This document shows, piece after piece, positions 25,063-32,794 of a DNA stretch of 51,736 nucleotides. How positions within the stretch are numbered: position 1 is the first letter of the stretch; each line of letters opens with the position of its first letter. The position numbers and the translations under genes were made by a program. The stretch covers positions 1 to 51,736 of the forward strand of contig JADIYW010000020.1 of the NCBI GenBank assembly GCA_016705125.1, written 5' to 3'. The notes below the pieces were generated by a model. It searched no databases and was not told the origin of the DNA. It saw only the letters and a list, made by a program, of their open reading frames with translations. This DNA is from Bacteroidota bacterium (lineage in GTDB: Bacteria > Bacteroidota > Bacteroidia > Chitinophagales > JADIYW01).

Positions 25063-26007
25063 ATGAGAGACATTAGCGTTGATATACTTTTAGCAACTTA
25101 CAATGGTGAGCATCATTTGAGTACCCAATTAAATTCGATAATAAATCAAAGCCATACAAATTGGCGAATTTATGCTAGAGACGATGGGTCGACAGATGCA
25201 ACTAAAAGTATTTTAGAAACATTCAGAGATAATCATCCAAATAAAATAGTTATTTTAGAAGATAGTAGAAAAAACGTAGGAGCAAGAGAAAATTTTTCAA
25301 TCCTAATGACTGCTTCAAAATCTGAATATATTTTCTTTTGTGATCAAGATGACTTTTGGTTGCCAGAAAAATTAGAGAAAACTCTCGAAAAATTAATTGC
25401 TCTCGAAAATCAACAACCTCAAATCCCTTGTTTCGTTTTTTCTGATCTTTCCATGGCAGATGAAAATCTTAATATAATAGCGCCTTCATTATGGAAAAAA
25501 GACAAATTAAATCCCAATGCAGTTGGTTTGGGAAATTTGCTCATGCAAAATGTTCCTTATGGCTGCGCAATGGCCATAAATAAGGCATTATTAAACCTAG
25601 GTACACCAATCGACTCAAAGGCTATTTTGCAAGACCATTGGTTGGTTTTATTAGCTGCAGCCACGGGAAAAATCAACCATTTGGCTGAGCCAACTATTTT
25701 GCATCGAATACATCAAAACAATGCAAGTAGGGCGGCCGATCCGTTGAAAAAAGAAATCGGCAATGACTTAAATAGTGTCATTTCAAATAAAAACATGATG
25801 GTCTATTTGAATAAATTGCAAAATCAGGCATTAGGTATTAAAGAGCGATTAGAAGAAAGGAAAATGGGACTTGAAAACATTGATATTTTAGATGCTTTCA
25901 TAAAAATAAGACAATATCCTTTTATATTGCGAAAATATAATTTTATAAAATACAGATTTTTCAAAAATCAATTGAAACAAACCATTAAATGGCTAATTAG
26001 AATTTAA
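25063..26007 (+). CDS. Family 2 glycosyltransferase
   Basis: 314 residues. The GT-A fold is shown by VDILLATYNGEHHL at the N-terminus, YARDDGSTDAT near residue 37 (nucleotide binding), and FFCDQDDFW near 90, which holds the DxD metal site. The region LQDHWLVLLAA and LHRIHQNNASR near 185-220 is common in rhamnosyltransferase-like members. It should add a sugar to a lipid-linked glycan at the inner membrane. It is the first of three contiguous genes; the epimerase starts two bases after its stop. Confidence 0.88.
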   Translation: MRDISVDILLATYNGEHHLSTQLNSIINQSHTNWRIYARDDGSTDATKSILETFRDNHPNKIVILEDSRKNVGARENFSILMTASKSEYIFFCDQDDFWLPEKLEKTLEKLIALENQQPQIPCFVFSDLSMADENLNIIAPSLWKKDKLNPNAVGLGNLLMQNVPYGCAMAINKALLNLGTPIDSKAILQDHWLVLLAAATGKINHLAEPTILHRIHQNNASRAADPLKKEIGNDLNSVISNKNMMVYLNKLQNQALGIKERLEERKMGLENIDILDAFIKIRQYPFILRKYNFIKYRFFKNQLKQTIKWLIRI

Positions 26008-26009
26008 TT

Positions 26010-27146
26010 ATGGCAAAAAAAATATTAATCACTGGTGGAGCAGGATTTATAGGTTCTACTTTATCGCTTGAATTGCTAAAAAAAGGGTATGAAATTACCA
26101 TTTTAGATAATTTAAGTCCACAAATTCACGGCGACCCCGAAACTTCTTTTTTATATAATCGAATAAAAGACAAAGTTAATTTTATCCATGGCGATGTAAG
26201 AAATAGGTATGATTGGGAACTTGCCTTGAAAGGACAAGAGTATATTGTACACTTGGCTGCTGAAACGGGTACAGGTCAATCGATGTATGAAATACAAAGA
26301 TATATGGACGTAAATGTATCGGGAACAGGAATAATGCTTGATTTGATTGCAAACCATAAAAACGCTATTAAAAAAGTAGTAATTGCATCCTCAAGATCCA
26401 TTTATGGTGAAGGAAAATACTGGAATAATACACTCCAAAAAGCAGTATATCCTTTACAAAGGGATGAAAAGGACATGCTAAATGGCGATTTTAATCCTAA
26501 ATGTCCTGAAACGGGAGAGGATGTTGATTTAATGGCAACAGATGAATCATCGAAAATACACCCAAATTCAATTTATGGCCTCACAAAATATAACCAAGAA
26601 CAGGCAGTATTAATTGCTTGTAAATCTTTAAATATTCCTGCAGTTGCCTTTAGATATCAAAATGTATATGGACCAGGACAATCACTAAAAAATCCATATA
26701 CGGGTATTTTATCTATCTTTTCAACGCGAATTAGAAATGGAAATGGCCTCAATATTTTTGAAGATGGATTAGAAAGTAGAGACTTTGTATATATAGATGA
26801 TGTAGTAAATGCTACAATTTTAGGGCTTGAAAACGAAACAGTAGAAAGTGATTATTTTAATGTTGGCTTAGGAAAGCCCATTACAGTACTTGAAGTAGCA
26901 AAAGCATTAGAGAAAAATTATAATACGACCGTAAACATTGAAATCTCGGGTCAATTTAGAATTGGAGACATAAGACACAATTTTGCTGATTTAACCAAAG
27001 TAAAAGCAAAATTGGGTTTTGAGCCAAGCGTTTCATTTGATGAAGGCATTATGCGATTTGTAAATTGGGTTAAAGGACAGGAGATTGGAGAAGATAATTA
27101 TGAAAATTCATTGAAAGAAATGAAAGAAAAGGGCTTATTTAAATAA
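26010..27146 (+). CDS. NAD-dependent sugar epimerase/dehydratase (extended SDR)
   Basis: 378 residues. NAD binding is shown by GGAGFIGS near residues 9-16. Catalytic residues of extended short-chain dehydrogenases are visible as SSRSIYG near 127-133 and Y-x3-K in YGLTKYNQEQ near 190. The arrangement, with the long insertion between these two motifs and the following FRYQNVYGPGQ, is typical of nucleotide-sugar 4-epimerases such as dTDP-L-rhamnose 4-epimerase-like proteins. It probably supplies the sugar donor used by the flanking glycosyltransferases. Substrate assignment is inference. Its stop shares one base with the next ATG. Confidence 0.87.
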   Translation: MAKKILITGGAGFIGSTLSLELLKKGYEITILDNLSPQIHGDPETSFLYNRIKDKVNFIHGDVRNRYDWELALKGQEYIVHLAAETGTGQSMYEIQRYMDVNVSGTGIMLDLIANHKNAIKKVVIASSRSIYGEGKYWNNTLQKAVYPLQRDEKDMLNGDFNPKCPETGEDVDLMATDESSKIHPNSIYGLTKYNQEQAVLIACKSLNIPAVAFRYQNVYGPGQSLKNPYTGILSIFSTRIRNGNGLNIFEDGLESRDFVYIDDVVNATILGLENETVESDYFNVGLGKPITVLEVAKALEKNYNTTVNIEISGQFRIGDIRHNFADLTKVKAKLGFEPSVSFDEGIMRFVNWVKGQEIGEDNYENSLKEMKEKGLFK

Positions 27147-28063
27147 TGAAAATTGGCATTGTAACAATTACTTTTAATAGCGGCGACGTGCTCATTCCAT
27201 TTATGGAATGTATCAAAAATCAAACCTATACGGATTATATTCTTTATATCGTGGACAATATTTCGACCGACAATACGCTCGAAATAACGGCTAACTATAC
27301 AGAAGATAAACGAATCAAAATTATTGCAAATGATAAAAATGTAGGTGTTGCCGCTGGCAATAATCAGGGAATAAAGCAAGCATTAGAAGATGGATGTGAT
27401 GCATTGCTCATTTTAAATAATGATGTAGAATTTGAGCCAACACTTTTACAGAAATTAAAGGATCAACTGTTACAGCATCCAGAATATGATCTAGTTACCT
27501 GCAAAATGATGTATTTTTTCGATAAGCAATTGATTTGGTATGCAGGAAGTAATTTTGATCGAAAAAATGGCTGGTTGGTGCCTCATATTGGCATGTTAGA
27601 AAAAGACATGGGTCAGTATGACACTCCTAAGCAAATGGAATATGCGCCTACCTGCTGTGTGCTCGTAAATAAAATCGTATTCGAGCATATAGGCTTAATG
27701 GATGAACAATATTTTGCTTATTTTGATGATACAGATTTCTTTTATAGGATTCATAAAGATGGCCGACACAAATTACTTTACTATCCTTTCGTTGAGTTTT
27801 ACCATAAAGTAGGCAGTTTATCTAAATCTAAAGATGGCACGCCCCAAAACTTTAAATTTGGCGAGTTTCATATCAAATTAAGCACTAGAAACAAGGTTTA
27901 TTATTTACGAAAGCAACAATCAATCTATGCTTGGTTAAATATAGCATGGTTTTTTATACGAATGCAACTTAGGTTTGTGGTAAGTGGGAAATATAATTTA
28001 AACAGCAAAACATATATTTTACTGCTAAAATCTTTTTTTCAGGGATTAAAAATGAAAATTTAA
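27146..28063 (+). CDS. Family 2 glycosyltransferase (WbbL-like)
   Basis: 305 residues. IGIVTITFNSGDVL, VDNISTDNT near residue 37, NVGVAAGNNQGI near 66 and LILNNDVEFEP near 90 (the DxD-type site) mark a GT2 enzyme. The C-terminal acceptor region has GLMDEQYFAYFDDTDFFYR, usual in rhamnosyltransferases of the WbbL type. A single hydrophobic stretch near residue 270 may contact the membrane. It completes the three-gene glycan cluster. Its 3' end overlaps the convergent hypothetical gene by four bases. Confidence 0.88.
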   Translation: MKIGIVTITFNSGDVLIPFMECIKNQTYTDYILYIVDNISTDNTLEITANYTEDKRIKIIANDKNVGVAAGNNQGIKQALEDGCDALLILNNDVEFEPTLLQKLKDQLLQHPEYDLVTCKMMYFFDKQLIWYAGSNFDRKNGWLVPHIGMLEKDMGQYDTPKQMEYAPTCCVLVNKIVFEHIGLMDEQYFAYFDDTDFFYRIHKDGRHKLLYYPFVEFYHKVGSLSKSKDGTPQNFKFGEFHIKLSTRNKVYYLRKQQSIYAWLNIAWFFIRMQLRFVVSGKYNLNSKTYILLLKSFFQGLKMKI

Positions 28064-28488
28064 GTAACAATAAAACTGGAAGGAGCGCAATTTATTGTTG
28101 CGCCTGAAGTGCCCACAAATTGTTCAATATACACTTCATCACCTATTTTGGCATAATCTAATACTCTTCTAATGTCCAAATTACTGACTTTAATAAACCT
28201 TAGATAAATTGGAGGTTCATTTTTTTTATTCAAATTGGTTTTTAAAGTAAGGTTAAAATATATTTTTTGATCATCATTGTTTTCAACAGTAAGCGTACCT
28301 TCTGCATCTTGCGACACTCCTTTTCCATTTATCAACTTCTCGTTTAAAAAAGCAGAAACACATGGAGGAAGTTTCTTTTTTTCTATACTTTGACCAATTG
28401 GTGGGTCTTTTGCCAAGATCATTGTGGTGCCGGCAAAAATATTTTTTGCAAAAAGTAAAATGATTATAAATATAATTATTCGGTTCAT
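28060..28488 (-). CDS. Exported protein of unknown function
   Basis: 142 residues. A signal peptide (MNRIIIFIIILLFAKNIFAG, cleavage near residue 20) is followed by a soluble, probably beta-rich domain with two cysteines (C43 and C134, possibly paired) and the pattern GTLTVENNDDQKIYFNLTLK. I recognise no family. It stands alone on the minus strand, converging on the glycosyltransferase with a four-base overlap, and no terminator separates them. Confidence 0.65.
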   Translation of the reverse strand: MNRIIIFIIILLFAKNIFAGTTMILAKDPPIGQSIEKKKLPPCVSAFLNEKLINGKGVSQDAEGTLTVENNDDQKIYFNLTLKTNLNKKNEPPIYLRFIKVSNLDIRRVLDYAKIGDEVYIEQFVGTSGATINCAPSSFIVT

Positions 28489-28658
28489 GGCTTATTATTC
28501 AATACAAAAATAGTAATTTATTTATGAATGCAAAATTTAATAAAATATTGTGTTCAAGGGTTAAAAACAGTTAAAATAAAAGGAAAGTTCCAAATTTGTA
28601 AAAAAGGAATGGGCAAAACACTTATAAAATTCCTTTTTATTTTTAAAATCTTTCTTTA

Positions 28659-28666
28659 TAACTTTG
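28659..28666 (+). promoter_or_regulatory. Promoter -7 element for the GDSL hydrolase
   Basis: TAACTTTG matches TAnnTTTG exactly; the expected transcript start gives a leader of about 40 bases to ATG 28712. Confidence 0.5.
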
Positions 28667-28711
28667 GCTATACCCTCAATAATTCATTTCTTTGTGTTCA
28701 AATATGAATAA

Positions 28712-29374
28712 ATGAAAATAAACGTTAAAAGCATTTCTATCCTATTAAACATCTTATTTTTATGTGGAGGCTTATATCTTATTTACTTTTTCAAAGATAA
28801 AATCATAAAGAAAATAGAATCAAAAAAACAATTCGATGTAGTTCTTTATGGAGACTCATTAATTGAAGATTTTGAATGGCAGCCTAAAAACAGGGAAATT
28901 AAATTAACAAATATCGGATATGGAGGAATAACAACATCAGAATTAGTATGGTACATAAAAGACAATGTTATTTTGAAAAAACCAAAAATTTGTTTTTTAG
29001 AGGGAGGAATCAATGACCTGACAAATGGTATTCCAATAGAAAGAACCATAAGTAATTATTCAGATATGGTAGACACCCTTTTACATTATGATGTTAAACC
29101 TATAATTATGGGTACCGTACTTACAAGGGGATATTCAAAATTTATTACAGATCTAACTCCAACGAATCAATTTATAGACACTTTGGATTTATTATTAGAA
29201 AAATTGGCGAATGAAAAAAAAGGATGTGAATTCTTAAATATCAATAAATCGATGTCCAAAAATAATAATTTGATAAGTACTTATACCGACGATGGTATTC
29301 ACCTTAATAAAGAAGGATACAAGGCGTGGTCGGGAATAATTGAAGCATATTTATTAGAAAATGATTATAAATAG
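28712..29374 (+). CDS. Membrane-anchored GDSL/SGNH hydrolase
   Basis: 220 residues. An N-terminal helix (residues 7-27) without a clear cleavage site probably anchors the protein to the membrane. The SGNH blocks are in order: YGDSLIEDF at about 46-54 with the catalytic serine, GGITTSE with the oxyanion glycine, GGINDLTNG near 97 with the asparagine, and DDGIHLNKEGY near 193 with the Asp-His pair. Members hydrolyse esters such as acetyl groups on glycans or lipids; the substrate here is not readable. It follows the glycan cluster at a distance and has its own promoter-like element. Confidence 0.87.
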   Translation: MKINVKSISILLNILFLCGGLYLIYFFKDKIIKKIESKKQFDVVLYGDSLIEDFEWQPKNREIKLTNIGYGGITTSELVWYIKDNVILKKPKICFLEGGINDLTNGIPIERTISNYSDMVDTLLHYDVKPIIMGTVLTRGYSKFITDLTPTNQFIDTLDLLLEKLANEKKGCEFLNINKSMSKNNNLISTYTDDGIHLNKEGYKAWSGIIEAYLLENDYK

Positions 29375-29448
29375 TCAGACTTTACATGTAAAAATAGCAG
29401 ATTTCTTAGATTTTAATTAGAATAAAATTCAATTTATTTCTTTATAAA

Positions 29449-29479
29449 TTTGGCAAACTTCAAAAAAATTGTACATTTG
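29449..29479 (+). promoter_or_regulatory. Consensus Bacteroidota promoter of tRNA-Cys
   Basis: TTTG (29449-29452), exactly 19 bases, then TACATTTG (29472-29479): a full match to the TTTG-N19-TAnnTTTG consensus. The expected start is about 29485, a dozen bases before the tRNA. Confidence 0.85.
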
Positions 29480-29496
29480 CACTTACCAATCAAATT

Positions 29497-29567
29497 GGTC
29501 GGTTGGCCGAGTGGCTAGGCAGGGCTCTGCAAAAGCCTCCACGGCGGTTCGAATCCGCCATCGACCT
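29497..29567 (+). tRNA. tRNA-Cys (anticodon GCA)
   Basis: The cloverleaf folds fully: acceptor GGTCGGT with ATCGACC, D stem GCC/GGC, anticodon stem GGGCT/AGCCT with loop CTGCAAA (anticodon GCA), T stem GGCGG/CCGCC with loop TTCGAAT, discriminator T. CCA is not encoded. Confidence 0.95.
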
Positions 29568-29570
29568 CAC

Positions 29571-29606
29571 AAAAAACGCACTTCCAACGAGGTGCGTTTT
29601 TTATTT
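29571..29606 (+). terminator. Terminator after tRNA-Cys
   Basis: AAAAAACGCAC (29571-29581) and GTGCGTTTTTT (29592-29602) form an 11-bp stem ending in a T run; the tRNA is a single-gene transcript. Confidence 0.92.
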
Positions 29607-29632
29607 AATCAAAATTTTCCTATTTTTCCATC

Positions 29633-32600
29633 ATGAGTTCCACACTTACAATTTGTACCGCAGCTGCTGGTTCAGGAAAAACCTTTTCATTGGTAAAAGA
29701 ATATTTAAAAATCATTCTTCAAAATCCAAGAAATTACCGCAATATCCTAGCTATTACTTTCACTAATAAGGCTACCGCCGAAATGAAGGAAAGGGTGCTC
29801 AATGAATTGGAGATTTTATCAAGTAGCGAAATGAGTCCTATGAAATTGGCGCTAATGGATGAAGATGAAGCTTTGGAGAAACTCAAGATTGAAACCAATG
29901 CTAAGTTAGCCATACAATATATTTTACACGATTATTCGCAACTATCCATTATGACAATCGATAGTTTTTTTCAATTACTCATTAAATCTTTCGCTCGTGA
30001 ATTAAAAATTCCAATTGGTGTAGGCATCGATTTAGATACGAATTATGTAATGGACAAAAGCGTAACTTGGTTGATGGAAGACATAGGAAAAAACAAAATC
30101 TTGACGGATTGGCTTTTGGATTATGTAAAAAATAGAACAGATGATGGCAAAAGTTGGAATATAGAAGCTGGAATAATAGAAATTGGGGGGGAATTGTTTG
30201 GAGAAAAACTGGGTGACTCCATGTCCAATTTTTCGCTTGAAATTATTGAATCGCTAAACAAAAAGATAAAAGTCGAAATACAAAAATTTGAAAAATCGAT
30301 AAAGGAATTGTGCAAGAAAGCCATTTTTATTCTACAAAAAAATAATATCCAAAAAGAAAACCTTAAGGCAGGCATTTATAGTTTTTATGAAAAGGGCATT
30401 TCTAATTTAGAGGAATTTTTTAAAGGGGGAAATAAAACAATTTACAGTTGGGTAAGTGGAGAAGGCACTGCATTAACTAAAGAAAAGGAGAAAAACGCCG
30501 AACTCGTTTCTAGTTTAAATGCTGCAATTAATGATGGAATTATTGAAGTTACAACTGAAATACAAAACATAATTGAAAATGGAATTATAGCATACAATTC
30601 AGCTATCGCCTTACATAAAAACATTTATAATTTGGGGATAATCCATTTTTTGGCCGAAAAAATAAAACAATATAGAAGTGAAGAGAATACCATGCTCATT
30701 TCGGATACAAGATTATTGCTTAAAGGACTAATTGGAGAAGAGGAAACACCATTTGTTTTTGAAAAAATAGGCAATCAGTTTCAACACATCCTACTTGATG
30801 AATTTCAGGATACTTCAAATAGTCAATGGGAAATAATTTATCCGTTGGTTATCAATATCCTTGGTCAGGGTGGAAAAGTATTTATAGTTGGAGATGCAAA
30901 ACAAGCCATTTATAAATGGAGAGGAGGAAACGTACAATTAATAGTAAGTCAAATTTACAACGATTTAGGTTTTTTTAATCCTCAAAAAAAGACATTAGAA
31001 ACGAACTATAGAAGTCATAAAGATATAATCGAATTCAACAATTTATTGTTTTCCAAATTCCAAAGTCATGAAACACTACAACATGTTTTTCAACATTGCA
31101 GTCAGCTCGTTCCACCGCATTTAAGTAATAAAAAGGGGTTTGTGGAATTTGAGTTTTTCGAAAAACCTACAAAAGGTGCTCCAGTTGATGAATTGGAAAC
31201 TAAGGCCTTCGAAAAAGCAGCGGCAAAAACTTGTCAATTGGTTTTAGACCTTCTTGCTGAAGGATATAAGCAAAAGGATATTGCGATATTAGTAAGTAAA
31301 GGGGCTGAAGCCCTAAGCATTGCCCAATTATTAAATCAAAAGCAGGTAAAAGTAATTTCAGATAATTCGCTTGTATTTGCTAATTACGAACCCATAAAAT
31401 TATTGATTCATACTTTTAGACTGCTACTTGACCCTAAAGACAAAATCCATTATACCCATGTTTTGTTTTTATATGCCAAACTCAAAAACTTACCATTTAG
31501 TGATGAGGAACTCCTTAAAAACCATATGTATTTAAAAGGAGCAGACACAAATGCGCTTATTTTATTTCAACTATTTCCTGATTTTTCGCCTGAAAATAAA
31601 AAGAACTGGAATGAGAAAAACATATATGAATTGTGTGAAATACTCATTCGAAAATTTGATTTGCAAACAAATACAGATCCTTTCTTACTACAATTCTTGG
31701 ACGTAGTATTAGGTTTTTTTCAGAAAAAGAGCTCTTCAATTTCAGTCTTCCTTGAATGGTGGGATTTTTTCTTTGAAAAATTTAGTCTTGTTGTATCAGA
31801 AGATGCAGATGCAGTTAAAATACTAACCATTCACAAATCAAAGGGATTGGAGTTTCCTGTGGTAATTATTCCTTGGGCTGATTGGGATATGACGCCAATG
31901 ACAAATAAGATAAATTGGTTTAAAACCGACAATACGCCCTATGAGGAATTGGATATTGTGCCATTAAATTTCACACAAAAATTAGCCACTTCTTTTTTTA
32001 AAGAACCTTATGAAACGGAATTAGAAGAAACTTATTTAGAAAAGGCAAATATTTTATACGTCGCATTTACAAGGGCTGTTGAGCGTTTGTATGTTTTTTC
32101 AATAGAAGGAAAGGTCAACAAAATGGGTAATTTTTTATGGAAAACATTGGAAAATATAGCTTCAGAAGATAGCAGATTGGAGAAAGACCATTTAGTTTTT
32201 AGGTATGGAGCTAAGGATTTGCCTATGCATAAAAAAGAAAAAAAGGTTAATGCTTTCACCATGACACTTCCTCAAAATAAAGAAATTGATCGCAAAAAAC
32301 TAAATCAAACATTTAAAAATAGAGAGATTTCGATTGGTGAAATAACCCATGAAGTGCTTTCAAAAGCGAATAATAAAGCAGAAATGGATAAAATATTGGC
32401 ACAAATGCAATTTTTAGGCTCCATTTCAACAGCGCAGGCTGAAACAATATTGAATAGTTTGAAATCGATTTGGGAATTGCCCGATTATAATAAATGGCTT
32501 TCTAGTTATTCTATTATTAGCGAAAGGGATATTTCGGTAAATGGACAATTATATAGGCCGGATAAAATTTTTTACAACGAAGAGGAAACGATTATTGTAG

Positions 32601-32743
32601 ATTTTAAAACGGGTAAAAAAAGCAGTACACACAAAAAACAAGTAAGAAACTATATAGAAACCATTGCAAAAATGGGATTTCCAAATCCTAGTGGTTGTTT
32701 ATTGTATTTATCCGATATTCCAGAATTGGAATTTTTTACATAA
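29633..32743 (+). CDS. UvrD/RecB-like helicase-nuclease (AddA type)
   Basis: 1036 residues. Superfamily 1 helicase motifs: Walker A AAAGSGKTFSL at residues 10-20, motif Ia AITFTNKATAEMKERV near 40, motif II LLDEFQDTS near 387, GDAKQAIYKWRGG near 420, NYRSH near 455, ILTIHKSKGLEFPVV near 730 and VAFTRAVERLYV near 810. The C-terminus has a PD-(D/E)xK nuclease core: HEVL near 905, RPDKI near 975 and IVDFKTGK near 988. It should unwind and resect DNA ends for recombination. AddA normally works with AddB; no AddB gene is adjacent, as the neighbours are a tRNA and a protease. The N-terminal half includes a long linker (about 200-330) with no recognised motif. Confidence 0.88.
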   Translation: MSSTLTICTAAAGSGKTFSLVKEYLKIILQNPRNYRNILAITFTNKATAEMKERVLNELEILSSSEMSPMKLALMDEDEALEKLKIETNAKLAIQYILHDYSQLSIMTIDSFFQLLIKSFARELKIPIGVGIDLDTNYVMDKSVTWLMEDIGKNKILTDWLLDYVKNRTDDGKSWNIEAGIIEIGGELFGEKLGDSMSNFSLEIIESLNKKIKVEIQKFEKSIKELCKKAIFILQKNNIQKENLKAGIYSFYEKGISNLEEFFKGGNKTIYSWVSGEGTALTKEKEKNAELVSSLNAAINDGIIEVTTEIQNIIENGIIAYNSAIALHKNIYNLGIIHFLAEKIKQYRSEENTMLISDTRLLLKGLIGEEETPFVFEKIGNQFQHILLDEFQDTSNSQWEIIYPLVINILGQGGKVFIVGDAKQAIYKWRGGNVQLIVSQIYNDLGFFNPQKKTLETNYRSHKDIIEFNNLLFSKFQSHETLQHVFQHCSQLVPPHLSNKKGFVEFEFFEKPTKGAPVDELETKAFEKAAAKTCQLVLDLLAEGYKQKDIAILVSKGAEALSIAQLLNQKQVKVISDNSLVFANYEPIKLLIHTFRLLLDPKDKIHYTHVLFLYAKLKNLPFSDEELLKNHMYLKGADTNALILFQLFPDFSPENKKNWNEKNIYELCEILIRKFDLQTNTDPFLLQFLDVVLGFFQKKSSSISVFLEWWDFFFEKFSLVVSEDADAVKILTIHKSKGLEFPVVIIPWADWDMTPMTNKINWFKTDNTPYEELDIVPLNFTQKLATSFFKEPYETELEETYLEKANILYVAFTRAVERLYVFSIEGKVNKMGNFLWKTLENIASEDSRLEKDHLVFRYGAKDLPMHKKEKKVNAFTMTLPQNKEIDRKKLNQTFKNREISIGEITHEVLSKANNKAEMDKILAQMQFLGSISTAQAETILNSLKSIWELPDYNKWLSSYSIISERDISVNGQLYRPDKIFYNEEETIIVDFKTGKKSSTHKKQVRNYIETIAKMGFPNPSGCLLYLSDIPELEFFT

Positions 32744-32786
32744 AAAAAGCGCCCTATTGGCAACAATAGGACGCTTTTTTGTTTTA
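32742..32786 (+). terminator. Bidirectional terminator between helicase and M4 protease
   Basis: AAAAAAGCG-CCTATTG pairs with CAATAGG-CGCTTTTTT around a four-base loop; A runs and T runs on both sides let it serve both convergent genes. Confidence 0.92.
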
Positions 32787-32794
32787 CAATTTTA

